A DNA stretch of 31,502 nucleotides. Origin: Physocladia obscura. Taxonomy: Eukaryota > Chytridiomycota > Chytridiomycetes > Chytridiales > Chytriomycetaceae. The first letter of the stretch is position 1. Each line of letters starts with the position of its first letter. Below are positions 19,773 to 30,195 of the stretch, piece by piece. The notes beneath the pieces were generated by a model that was not told the DNA's origin, did not search any database, and was given only the letters and a program-made list of their open reading frames with translations. The stretch covers positions 1-31,502 of the forward strand of contig JADGJH010000094.1 in the NCBI GenBank assembly GCA_027596945.1. Direction: 5' to 3'. Both the position numbers and the translations under genes were made by a program.

Positions 19773-20635
19773 TCATAAATATATTCTCTTGGCTCTTTCT
19801 TCAAAAGATTTTACCATTGCCAAACTCACTTGTTCAAAAAACAAGTCAGATAATTGAGCGTATATAATTGACTTGAATTCGAATTCAATTTCAAATTCAA
19901 CTTGACAGAAGGGATGATTGGATTCTTGTCTTGCTGCTACCAACTCCTGTACACTTATTTCACCTCTCTGTGACGCAGATATTTTAACAGGCAACAAATC
20001 AGTTGGAATTTTGCTGGCGTTCAAAATATCCGCTGAGCTGATTTTTTCTGGTTTTGGAAACAGTGAATGCATAGAGTTTTGATCTTCCGAGGCATCAATT
20101 CGATTGATAATGCCATTCTTAAAAAATTTCGGTGGCGGCTCTATATGCATAGCAGGGGTCAATGACCAAGTGGTGATTAGAGTTTTAAAGAGGGATGAGT
20201 TTGACGCTACTGCCTGTTAGTTCGTTAAAATAAAAAAACGCGGGAAATCAATAGGAAGCAAGAAAAGACATTACCGTAACAGAATCCATGTGAACGCAAG
20301 TCACTGTAGAAGTGTAACGTTCGCTGACAGCCTGAAAGCCGATACCAAGTTCGGCTCTCATCTGTGTAACTTTTCGAGGTGGTGACAATGATCTTGAAAT
20401 GATCGTTTCAGATTCGATAATGTTTGCAGTAACGCACCAGGGCACAAACTGTGGATACTGTTGGACGTTGGAAATAAGGTCAAAAATCTGGCGCTGTGAG
20501 TACCTTGTAAATTATGGATAACAAATTTAGGAATGTTAAAATCCGAAGCTTTTAATCAGAGCAAGCACACATTACCCTAATATCACCGTTTGTGAATGCG
20601 TTCGAAGCAAAGATTGCGTTGCAAACATTTGACAT
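19773..20635 (-). CDS. COQ10: Coenzyme Q-binding START-domain protein COQ10 with a long internal insert
   Basis: COQ10 binds coenzyme Q in the mitochondrial matrix and supports its use and synthesis. Three exons: 20635-20576, 20493-20275 and 20213-19773; 239 aa. Landmarks are FDLISNVQQYPQFVPWC, MRAELGIGFQAVSERYTSTV, SLFKTLITTW and VEFEIEFEFKSIIYAQLSDL followed by FFEQVSLAMVKSFEERA. These match the COQ10/RatA family from first strand to C-terminal helix. Between the SLFKTLITTWSL strand and VEFEIEFEF there are about 85 extra residues (about 112-196), where the family normally has only a short turn. The insert is open and has no obvious intron ends. The N-terminus is short and lacks early acidic residues, which fits import. 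It is head-to-head with MDM34. Confidence 0.9.
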
Positions 20636-20658
20636 GATTTGAAAAAAAAAAAGCAACA
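20636..20658. promoter_or_regulatory. Ultra-short divergent gap, COQ10 / MDM34
   Basis: The COQ10 ATG (20635-20633, minus) and the MDM34 ATG (20659, plus) are 23 bp apart. The gap is mostly a poly(A) tract. MDM34 starts MFKVNWPRF, the expected family start, so its ATG is firm. The COQ10 start is less firm because N-termini in that family vary. Confidence 0.6.
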
Positions 20659-23600
20659 ATGTTCAAAGTCAACTGGCCACGATTTTCCGACGAGTTTATC
20701 TCGCAAGCATCGCAACAATTGACACTTGCACTTAACAAGGGTCAGAAACCGAACAACATCGCGGGTGATATTGAAGTGGCCGACCTCAATATGGGCACAA
20801 AGGTATTGTTGACTGTTTGCGTCTTTACTATCCTGCTCTTGATTATTTCTTGAAACTTTCTTTTACTTCTATTGATCTTTTACTTCTATTGATGTGCCTT
20901 CTTGTGTGGATGGAATTACTGATTGATGATTCAGCCGCCTGATCTCGAAATCCTTGAAATCGGTGAACTTGGCGAGGATCGTTTCAAAGGAATTTTCAAA
21001 ATGACATATGCCGGAGATGCCCACGTTATTCTCAATACAAAAGTACAGGTTCGCAGCATATCGTTGGCTTTGTTGCTATTTTTGCTGACTGTGTGATTAC
21101 AAATTCATCTTGTTCAGGCAAATCCCCTCAATCTTCCCAGACACGAATATACCATTACTAAACGTTCTCCGATTCTTGCCGCCAACCACCCACTCGTAGT
21201 ACCTATGCGTTTGCGAATAAGCAACTTAAAGTTGCGAGGAATTGTTGTTTTGGTGATTGACAAAACAAAAGGAACAACGCTGGTCTTCAAAAACGATCCA
21301 CTTGAAAAAGTAGATGTGAACTCTACATTCGATGGCGTTGCATCTGTTAGAAGATTTTTACAACAACAGATCGAAGGTCAATTGCGGCAAATGTTTCAGG
21401 TAATGAAAAATAAAATTCAAATAATCACATTAATGAAATCGCGGCCTTACCTTTGCTACTCGACAGGAAGACTTGCCCATGCTGATTCATAAGCTCTCTC
21501 TTGTTTTGATACAACAGCAAGAAGAAGCTGGTCAATCGTCAAACACCATGCAAAGTTCAGGCTCAAACTCCAGCGATTCCATTTCATCAGTTGAATCATC
21601 TGATGATCAAGCAAAAAATCTTTCAATGCATGTATCTCATCATTTTATGTCGGAAGAAACAGTACACCGGTTCATTAGTCGTCCTCATCACCAGAAGTGG
21701 AGTGGGAATGAGCCAGTGACGACTTTGGACTCTGAATCTGACGTTAAAGAGTTAGAATCGCAGGCAATTGGCGCAATTGTTCTTCAAAAGAGCCTTATGC
21801 CTAATTTCGGCCCGCTTGGCCTTGAAATTATCAACGATTCGACGATTACAACTCCCTCGCCTTCGTCTTCATCTTCAATGGAAGCCAATCGATTATTGTC
21901 AAGATCACCAATGAATTCGAGACAGTCTCTGGAACAAACATCGCCAATTGGATTAATTGACCCTTTCGGCCCAATAAATCGGCCATTGGCAAATACACTT
22001 CGCAAGCCCATACAAATAAATCCATCTGTTCACAATTTTTTGGCACCCAACAATTCAGCTGATTCAGGGAGAAGAATTCAAAATCAAGTTGAGCAAAAGA
22101 GATTTCAACCTAATACGACTGAATCAGGAGCACTTAGGCCAAATAAATTTCCAAATCAATATTCATCAAAGTTTAGAGGTAGATCTAGTTCGTCAATAAC
22201 ATCGTCGTCACCTTCAATAATTCATCGCAGCAGTGTCTCACTATATAATGAACCTACATCTGCTGTGCGAAATGATTTTCAGGCGTTAACACAATCAGCA
22301 CACTCTGAGCAAAACGCAAATGGCCTTAAAATAACCACAGGAGGATCATCGCGCCAAAGATATGCTCCCACACCTTACCAGTTTAACCAAAACTCTGTGC
22401 CGAATCATGGATATAATTATGGCTCAATCCGAAGTGGGCCTTCAAGTGATGCAGGTGGGAGTATCAAAAACAGCAACAACAATAAGATTGGAAAAATAGA
22501 AGGAAACAGTATATCAATAGAGCAATCTGGTGGGAGTGGTGGTATAGGCAACATTAGTGGTGCAAATGGTGAAGGAGGTGGTAATAGCAATGCCACAACT
22601 GAACCACTTTTAATCCTGAAAGACAGAGTTGTTTTAAAGCAGGGAGACAACCAAGTAACTGCACATCTTGCCAGTCTTATGCTTGCGCATCATACAATTA
22701 GCCCAGTCATGCATCGTGTTGAACATGCAACCTTTAGAGCCAGTACCGGATTTTCAACATCTGGTACGGCGTCTTTATCGTCGTCAGCAAACTTAGCAGC
22801 AATGACAGCATCTCCATCGGTAATTTGGAGTAATGCTGGTGGTAGCAGTGAAGGTGTTTGCAGTGGTGTTGGGCTTGGACTTGTTGGACACACCGCTCCA
22901 ATTAGCCCTACGATTCAGCAAAATGGAACAATTAAATTAAATTCGCCGCCGACACCCGTATCTTCTTCTGCTTCTTATGTTACTATTGGTGCCACTCGTA
23001 ACAGAGATAGAGATCCAGCAATGAGTCCAACTGTTTCTACTCCAGCACCATCAGCACCTTATGTGAGCTCTACAAGAAAACGCGGCAGCACGCGCAATGT
23101 GAGGAAACTGAACCTACCATCAGGTATTGCTGTTCCAGCGATTCCACGGAATGGGAGCAACACTGGTCTTGTTTTGGGTTTTGATGTTGGCGGCGGTACA
23201 GTTGGTGGAGGTGGTAGTATTGCAAGAGGTGCGGGGAGCATTAGTGGCCGATCATTTGGAAGTAGTGTTTCGAGCACACACACTTCGACAACAGCGACAC
23301 GGCATGGCGGAGGTGTAAATAATATAGATGATTCTGATCTTGCAAGTGCCGAAGTTGTGACATTGTTGGTAATGGAAGAACCGACTGATATAGCGACAAT
23401 GCAAAAACAAAGAAGCAGTAATTTAACTCTGACAAGAAGTTCCGTTACTCAGCAGGAGCGCATTGACGAGGGAAGCGAGAGTGATGATTTGGCTGGAATT
23501 CTGGCAGATCGGCTGGAAATGCAAAAAAACAGAGGAAGTAAGATTGGAATTCGAAAGCCATTATATCACAGTCGAAGTATGAATTCTACAAGCAACAGTG

Positions 23601-23944
23601 GTATGGTAGCAAATGCGATAAATTTAAATACTGCCACAGCAGTCACACCAGAGTCATCATCAGATGATGATTTTCATGAGGCTTTGACTATTTCAACCCA
23701 AAGTGTGCCGATAGGGATGGGATTTCTTTCACGGAGTAGCTCCAATGCCGGTGGTGGGGCTCTGTATAATCATGAAGAACCTGTTTCACCTAATGTTCAC
23801 CATTCGCCACCACCACGATCAGCTTCTTCAATGTCTACTAGCAGCGCTATAACTGTCAAAAAAGTGATTCGTGTTAAATCACATGCTAGCACCATGACAG
23901 TGACACCGGGCTCTCTTAATAATATTGCTACATCAACTTCCTGA
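20659..23944 (+). CDS. MDM34: ERMES subunit MDM34 (SMP-domain ER-mitochondria tether), 1005 aa
   Basis: MDM34 is the mitochondrial outer-membrane lipid-transfer subunit of the ERMES ER-mitochondria tether, working with MMM1, MDM12 and MDM10. Four exons: 20659-20802, 20935-21048, 21118-21399 and 21467-23944. The SMP domain is residues 1 to about 200: [110 protein letters not shown] and [12 protein letters not shown]. This order is diagnostic. The other 800 or so residues come from one exon and are disordered, Ser/Gly/Asn-rich, with poly-Gly blocks. Yeast MDM34 is about 460 aa, so the tail is unusually long. The gene ends 50 bp from the convergent F-box/ankyrin gene, with a (TA)n repeat between. 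Confidence 0.92.
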
Positions 23945-23951
23945 ATGCATT

Positions 23952-23981
23952 TAAAAAAAAAAAAATATATATATATATATT
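23952..23981. repeat. Poly(A) plus (AT)n microsatellite between convergent genes
   Basis: A run of A is followed by about eight AT units in the 50-bp gap between the MDM34 stop and the F-box/ankyrin stop. It may serve as poly(A) signal context for both genes; this is an inference. Confidence 0.85.
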
Positions 23982-23994
23982 TGAGTTTATTCGA

Positions 23995-24603
23995 TTAAAT
24001 CCACATAGAAGACAACAAGTAGTCCCGAACGTGAAAATGGCCACGCTCGATCGACAAGGCAATAGCATGCTCAAAAACCATCATGTGTTGGGAATCAATG
24101 ACAACTGCGTTTCGTTCTAGCAAAATTCGAACGACTGACAGCATTCCTAACGCAGCCGCAAATACGAATGCAGAGTCAGCAGACGGTGAAACGACCAAGG
24201 AACCAGAATTGGAATTTTTGCCGATTTCAATTAATTGAAGACGCAGTTGGTGGTCTAGTTTGTTCGCACCAATGAAGGCAAGCAGGGGAAATTCGGAAGG
24301 AGAGAGGCGTAACAATATCGCGGCACGGTAAGTTGCCGGGAGCCTGCGCCAGAAACGCAAAGCGTCGATGGCCGGAGCAGCATGAGGAAACTGTGCAAAG
24401 TGACGCCGAACATGCTTTTTGGCAAACGCAAGATCCCGCAGCAAAATGCGGCTGCACAATTGTTTGCTCAGCAGCGCAAGACTTTGCAGCTGTGGCCCGA
24501 CTTCCACGTGCAGCAGAATTCTACGTTGGATGTCTTCAATGAGAAAGGCGGAAACAATTTTGTTCTGGGCAATTTTGTTCAATGAGTTAGCGTCCAAAAA
24601 CAA
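23995..24603 (-). CDS. F-box-like / ankyrin-like small protein, 202 aa
   Basis: Single exon. The N-terminal third has a short helical motif (LIEDIQRRILLHVEVGPQLQ, then LALLSKQLCSRILLRDLAFA) that resembles a degenerate F-box. The middle is rich in Arg, Ala and Leu (FWRRLPATYRAAILLRLS). The C-terminal part holds one or two ankyrin-like units (SAFVFAAALGMLSVVRILLE, then HAIALSIERGHFHVRDYLL). Short F-box plus ankyrin proteins are expanded in several chytrid genomes as far as I know, but I cannot assign an ortholog. A role as substrate adaptor of an SCF ubiquitin ligase is possible, not shown. CpG content and codon use match the gene block to the left, not the transposon region to the right. Confidence 0.6.
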   Translation of the reverse strand: MFLDANSLNKIAQNKIVSAFLIEDIQRRILLHVEVGPQLQSLALLSKQLCSRILLRDLAFAKKHVRRHFAQFPHAAPAIDALRFWRRLPATYRAAILLRLSPSEFPLLAFIGANKLDHQLRLQLIEIGKNSNSGSLVVSPSADSAFVFAAALGMLSVVRILLERNAVVIDSQHMMVFEHAIALSIERGHFHVRDYLLSSMWI

Positions 24604-24682
24604 ACCGTGAACACAAATAAAAAATAATAATAAACAACTGCTTTACTTGCTCTACCACTCTTCTGCTGAACAGATCAGCTAA

Positions 24683-25995
24683 ATGGGATCGAAACACAAG
24701 CTTCAGGAGAAATCTTGGCACAGTGCAGCTATAAAAACCCATATTCTTGCCAATCTAACAAATTTAATTGATAATGGCATACCAATCAATAAAGCCATTG
24801 ATCAGGTTGCCGAAAACATCAAACTGAGTTCAAATCAAGTTAAAGAAATCTATCATAGGATGAAGGCCCATCCAAATTAGACGCATAGCAGCAAAATCTT
24901 CTCTGATCACAAAGTGATTTGCTTTGTAGCTTTATTGCAGTCGCGATCAATTGGATACAGCTCTTTGCAACATAAAGAGTTTCTAGAAATTTTTCATAGA
25001 ATCTATATTACGGAGGGCAGCCCTGAAGATTGGAATGCTGATGGATGGTGTCAGAATTTTATACATCTAGATAAACTCAGTGTGCAAGCCACAAAAGTTC
25101 TCACCTGAGGCTGTATTTCTCCAACTACTCTAGTTGAAGTTAAAGCATGGGATGTGTATTTCTCCAATTGGCTTGCTCAAAATGGAATAAATGACCACAA
25201 TATTTTTGGTGTCAATGAAATGTATCTCAAACTTGAAAATGACAATTCTCAAGGAACCTTCATTGTTGACAAGACAATAAAAAGATCAAATATTTACCAA
25301 TATGAGTGAGGAAAGATGGCCAGCTACATACTATTTGTGACTGCATCTGGTGAAAGGATTCTTGATATTTTTGTTTTACCCTTGAGCTTGGAAATATGAG
25401 ACTTGATGTCCAGTCAGGATGTTTGAGAAGCCAAGACACAACTCCTGTATACTTTGTAGTCAGTGAAATGGGATTTCTGTCAGAAGAACAATGGATTCCA
25501 ATTCAAAAAATTCATGCAGTGGTGCTTGACAATCTTGGGACTCATAAAACTCTGCCAGTCCTCAGATTTTGCAATAAACACACTATTAAAGCATGCTTTT
25601 TACCTGCAAATACTACTCACTTTTTGCAGTTACATGATAGCCTAATTTTGCAAATTTCAAAAAAAAATCTGGTGAACAAGTTTCACCATTTTCAAACATT
25701 TAAAAGTCAAACCATGGACACTCTTGGTCTGTTCTTGTTCCTATAGCTTTTGATGTTCAAAAAAGCATAACCCCACAAATGATCAGATCATCTTTTGAGC
25801 ATATTGAAATTTCTCCATTTAATCAAAAAAAAATTTTTGGAGCTTGCATGTGAAAATGTTTCACAGCCTTCCATTGGAGAAAATGCCCAAGAAAACATCC
25901 AAAAACAACTTATGGATATTTTTTTAACTGCATTACCTGGTCCTGATGTTCAGAAGGTCAAAATCCATCCTGAAAAGGTTTTTGTTGGTTTTTGA
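24683..25995 (+). pseudogene. Decayed pogo/Tigger-like (DDE_1) transposase
   Basis: The first part (24683-24880) looks like a helix-turn-helix start (INKAIDQVAENIKLSSNQVK). The frame then continues through TAG at 24878 and TGA at 25106, near 25307 and near 25397, showing a CENP-B-like stretch (GWCQNFIHLDKLSVQATK) and the first catalytic block as FGVNEMYLKL, where related elements have Asp before Glu. After a frameshift, 25396-25670 carries the second block VVLDNLGTHKT and the motif FLPANTTHFLQLHDSLI, matching the LPPHTTH.LQPLD pattern of pogo transposases. A third piece (25795-25995) looks like the C-terminus (FLELACENVSQPSIGENAQE). The first Asp is lost and there are at least four stops plus frameshifts, so the copy is dead. 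I could not find its terminal repeats. Confidence 0.75.
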
Positions 25996-26314
25996 GTTGT
26001 AAGGCTTAGATTGTTGTGAGCCTTAAGCTTGATAGTAGTTTTTGGGTAGAGAGTTTTTTATTTTAGAATGTTTTCAAAAGTCAAAATCCAACAGCCTTCT
26101 TATAGCCTTTTTCATGCCTAATCAGTCCATTTCAAATTCCCCATGATTTCACTTGATTAGTGATTACACACTTTTTGGGGTCCTTTCATTTTCCCTTTTT
26201 GCTTTCTTTAGAAAAGATCCAAAAAATTGCTCTAGTTCCCAAAGTAAGGAGTTTAAATATAGTGACAACTTTCATGATTTCCATGCAAGACTGATTGATC
26301 TGCGCTTTTTTTAC
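25996..26314 (+). other. Non-coding stretch between transposon relics
   Basis: About 320 bp of T-rich sequence between the pogo-like relic and the next transposase fragment. I see no ORF, RNA gene or clear inverted repeat in it. Confidence 0.5.
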
Positions 26315-26600
26315 TAAATTATGGAGTTGTTGCTGGTATGGCTTTTCCTGCTTCTAATGAAATGTTCAACAGGATTATAACTCCACTTAAAATTGGGGAT
26401 CTGGAACAGTTTCCTTTAAATGAACAAACCTCTGCTGAACTGATCAGCTCAGCAATTACTAAAATTAGAGAAACTGCAGGGAATGGGGGCTGTTGAAAAA
26501 CTTTTTCAGTCACTGGCACAAAAGTTACCTTACAATCAAGACATTTGAGAGGTTTGACTCTGCAATCTTTTTCACTTGAGTGAAAAGACTGAAAATTAGC
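26315..26600 (+). pseudogene. 3' fragment of a Harbinger-like DDE_Tnp4 transposase
   Basis: On the plus strand it reads GVVAGMAFPASNEMFNRIIT and PLKIGDLEQFPLNEQTSAEL, then SSAITKIRETAGNGG. After a shift it reads GAVEKLFQSLAQKLPYNQDI. This follows the C-terminal third of DDE_Tnp4 transposases known from fungi (VVADSAFPVS, RIITPLKEGDL, AAEWGMGAVEK). The Asp that should sit in the VVADSAFP motif is Gly here. Only this 3' part is present, and it carries several stops. It faces the accessory-ORF relic to its right. Confidence 0.65.
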
Positions 26601-26764
26601 CAAATAAGATCTGTTTATGAAGAATATTTAATTTAATAAACACTTTATAACTTTAACTTTATATCAAATTCATCAAAAATCAAAAACCAAAAACCAAAAG
26701 TCAACATAAAAAAAATAATAAAATATCCCATTTACTTCTTTACAAGAGCCACAATGATAAATCT

Positions 26765-28380
26765 AAGTTTTTATTGGCTTTGCTGTTGCTGTAGTACCAA
26801 TTTTGCTTTGTGATCTGCCTGTTCTCTGGACAATTTTTCCTCATGATCAGTCTGTTCATGTTCTGCTTTGTCCTCCTGTTCTTTTCTTCTGCAAGCTTGT
26901 TCTTCCTTGCATTTTTCTCATCTGCAATCTGACTCCTCTTGTCGCTCTTGTCTTTGCTGTTCCATGTCCTTGTGCTGAGGTTCCATTTTTGCCTCACAAT
27001 CTATTTTTTCATGTTTGAGTTTAGTATCTCTGTTCATTTGCATAAGAAATATTCTGGAGAGAAATTTCAACTATTAGTATATTTAGAAAAATAAAATGCA
27101 TACTTTTCCATGCCCATTATTTTTTCAACTTGTGAAACAAAGCCTTTTCTGCTTTTAAGCAGGCCTAGAACTATATGAGCCAGCCTCACTTGGAATAGAA
27201 TTTCCATGAACAACATTGCTTTTCCAAAAACAGCTTTTAATAGAAAATGCACCAGCCTAGATTTCACTGCAAGAGATTGTTTTGTTGGTGTTGCTGGTAA
27301 TGATGGTAAATATGGCAGAGATCTTGAAGATAAAGTATGGCTCACTGAACTTCCAGTTTCTCAGGAGGTAAGTCAGTGTAATAGATGCTGTTCCTGCTGA
27401 AGTCTGTGCCTGCCTTCAATAAGACTGTTGCTGATTTCACACATTGCTCTTTGATTGCTATCAACAACATCCTCACCATTTTGTTCACAATTCACTGGTT
27501 CAACTGTAGTATTTTCATCATTTTCAACCTCTTTGACTGTTTGACTTCTTTTGTTTCTTCTCTGTCTATCCCACTTTCTGATTCAGCATCCTTGTTGTCT
27601 CCTACTTCATCATCCCCACAGATTCAAGTTTCAATTTCATGCCACATTCCTTTTGCAGCTCTAATTTGATATGGACAGTCAAGATCACTGGTCAGCATTG
27701 TTGACTTCCTTAGAGAATCAAATCTCTTGGGTCTATATTGATTATTTAAAAGAATTGATGATGTTGATTTGATATACTGATTTTGCAAACTGCCAAGTAT
27801 GATGATCTTTGCTATCCTCACAGTTGTTATTATAGAGTTCTTCAGCATCCTTCCAAAGATATTCCTCATCTGCTGGGAGGTATTTTCTGATAGCACATAA
27901 AATATCTAACAATCAAAGCACTAACAACAAAGACAAACAAAACTACACTCACTGTTTTATTCCTGTTCTGTTATCTCAATTACACCACTAATGATTTGAA
28001 TTCCAATTTGTGATTGAATTTGTGCTTGGATTGCCATGCTGCAATCAATAACTTCAAGTAGCTGTGATGCAGTTGGCTTATCTGTTGCTTGCAGTCAATT
28101 AAACTTCAATTTTAGTTGAATTAAGGTATGTCTTTGATTTTCTTGAACTCCAGAATTGAATTGATTTTCAACTCTTGTCCATTCATTCCCATCACTAGGA
28201 CAATTTTGGTCAACTAAATTCAGAAGTTCTGTAAAGAAAGCTCAAATAATTTGTAATTTCATCTTGATCAAAGCTTGCAGTACTGCCAACTCCAGGAAAA
28301 GAGAGAAAAAGTTTTGGTATTGCTTTCAGCAGAATGCTACCTGCTGATACCCTTTTGGACCATTTTTTTTTGTTTTATTT
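26765..28380 (-). pseudogene. Relic of SANT/Myb-like accessory ORF(s) of a transposon
   Basis: On the minus strand several broken frames give a consistent picture. From the 5' end: FLSFPGVGSTASFDQDEITN, then NEWTRVENQFNSGVQENQRH, LKLKFN followed by a TGA stop and LQATDKPT. A second similar piece has KRFDSLRKSTMLTSDLDCPY then RAAKGMWHEIE. An acidic linker follows (DDEVGDNKDAESESGIDREE), and a charged coiled coil ends it (EHEQTDHEEKLSREQADHKA). The W..V...FN and R..L..KF..L...KPT pattern fits the SANT/Myb-like DNA-binding protein that Harbinger-type elements carry beside their transposase. The assignment is by pattern only. Two partly similar pieces may mean two elements or a duplication. Confidence 0.4.
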
Positions 28381-28445
28381 GAGATTCACAATTCTGTGGA
28401 GGCATTTTTTTGGTCTCAACAAATTTGTGATAGTTTGTGAAAGTG

Positions 28446-28664
28446 GAGAGATTTTGTAAAATGGAATTCTTTGTGAGAATTCACTGTGAGACCACCTGAA
28501 GTTCTTAGAATTCCTCTTAATGAAACAAAACCCTTATCAGAAATCCTTATAAAGGATTTCTTCATTTAAGCATTACGTATTTGTTTTGTCAAACTTTGTT
28601 TTAAGGAATTTCATATGGTCCCACAGGGAATTCTCACAAGGAATTCCATTTTACAAAATCTCTC
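28446..28664. mobile_element. 219-bp foldback element (MITE) with long terminal inverted repeats
   Basis: The left end begins GAGAGATTTTGTAAAATGG and the right end is its reverse complement. The two arms match for about 50 bp with a few mismatches (left GGAATTCTTTGTGAGAATTC, right GGAATTCCTTGTGAGAATTC), then more loosely for another 15-25 bp. The centre contains a second perfect palindrome (GAAATCCTTATAAAGGATTTC minus its last base on each count of 20). No coding capacity is visible. I see no clean target-site duplication; the flanks are short TTTGTGAA-type repeats that may mask it. Confidence 0.8.
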
Positions 28665-28678
28665 TAGTATTTGTTAAC

Positions 28679-28714
28679 AATTTGTGAAGGCATTTGTGAA
28701 AGTATTTGTGAAAA
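28679..28714. repeat. Three 12-bp tandem units beside the MITE
   Basis: Units AATTTGTGAAGG, CATTTGTGAAAG and TATTTGTGAAAA follow one another. Related TTTGTGA units stand directly left of the MITE (about 28,420-28,445), so the MITE seems to sit inside or next to this short tandem array. Confidence 0.7.
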
Positions 28715-29039
28715 TCTGTTTTGTCTTTTTTATTCATTTTTTTGGAACTTCCAATGGAAGACTTCCAAAACTGAGATAAATGAAAAAAACAAAATGTCTT
28801 TGTCCCTGCAGGACAGATGGTTTGTCCAAGAATTTTGTTCCAATGGTGTCTCCAAAAATAAACCAAATCATTTGTTCCAAAAAAGACAAACAAAACAAAT
28901 GGACATTGCTGAGCAAGAAGCAAATGCAAACCTGACATTACTGCTTTGCATTGTTTGCATAGCACACAATCTACCCCATTATTAAAGGCAAAATATTGGC
29001 TTTGGTTACAAAATCAATTGACAAATGTGAATCTGGGAA

Positions 29040-30050
29040 CTCCAAACAATTGCTTTTGGTAGTGACTACTCAGCAGCTACAACAAAAATCTGGGAGACTT
29101 TATCAATGTCATCTCTGTTGATATGCATATGTTTCTGGAACTACTTGACAGATTCTCAAAGTACTATATGGTCAAGAGTGACAGGTGCCAAACAAGACAA
29201 CTGCCAAAAGTAACATCAAAGATCACAGTGCTTGAATTGCTACATTATTACTGTGGAACCATGGAAAACAAGACATCATGTGAAATTTTTGGTATCCCCC
29301 TGTTACTTTGTCTTGTGTATTATCAAACACAGAATTGGCACTTCTACTTTCACTCAGGAATATCAAAGACACTTCAATTGCATGACCAACTTACCAGCAA
29401 CAAGTTTTATGGGGTGAACAAGTTGAATTACAAGAGCCATTTGTCAGGAACAAGTTTGGTTTCATTGATGGAAAAAACTACTGAGTGCAAGAGCCATCTT
29501 TTGCAGGCAAGCAAAATGTTATGTATAATGGCTGGCTGCATTGCGTGTATGTTACTGGAGTGCTTTGTATTGGTGTTGATGGTAAGTTGATAACATATTC
29601 AATTTTATTCAACACACATAACCAAACAGGAACAATTATATGGATGAAACACAACTGCACTGGCTCTTGGAATGACAGCAACACAAGCTGTGCTTTTTGT
29701 GAAAAGCTACTGGAAAAAGAATTCACTTTGAAAAAGTACAGAGTCTGTGCTGATTTGGCTGGCAATGATGAAATGTTCAACAAGATTGTGATACCTGATT
29801 TGAATTGAACTCCAGTAAATATTCAGAGTAATTTACAAGCAGTAAGCAATGCAATTACTTCAATTGTCAAGCAGCTGAATGGGGAATGGGAGCAGTCAAA
29901 AAGGCTTATCACAGGCTGCTGATGCCTCTTCTGTACAATCAAAAGCTCCAGGTTATTAGATTAGAAGTTATTCACAGGCTTTATAATCTAAGACCAAGAA
30001 GGACAGGTATTTCCCAAATAAGAACAGTGTTTTTTGAAGGTAATCAATAA
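29040..30050 (+). pseudogene. Decayed Harbinger-like DDE_Tnp4 transposase with one intron
   Basis: The clear part starts near 29,452: FGFIDGKNY, a TGA stop at about 29,482, VQEPSFAGKQNVMYNGWLHC and VYVTGVLCIGVDG. An intron of 48 bp (29582-29629, GTAAGT...AACAG) then joins to TIIWMKHNC, GSWNDSNTSCAFCEKLL and YRVCADLAGNDEMFNKIV. After a frameshift near 29,870 it continues AAEWGMGAVKKAYHRLLMPL and LYNLRPRRTGISQIRTVFF. Related fungal transposases read DGKN..VQEPS, MYNGWLH, WNDSDTS and AEWGMGAVEK, so the family is well supported. Catalytic Asp residues in FGFIDG and WND survive. Upstream sequence to about 29,040 is too broken to place. At least one stop and one frameshift make it inactive. Confidence 0.75.
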
Positions 30051-30195
30051 TAATATGAATAATCGGTAAATAATTTTAATAATTTCAATAATAATATAAA
30101 TGATAAAAAAAAAGCTTCAATGATAATATTTTAATTTGAACAGAAAAAATAATTCAGAAAAAAATTATATGCACATGCTACAGTAATAATAAAAT

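Noticed and set aside
28651..28985. About 100-codon ORFs on both strands right of the MITE
   Set aside because: They overlap each other and the MITE arm, have skewed composition and no recognisable motif.
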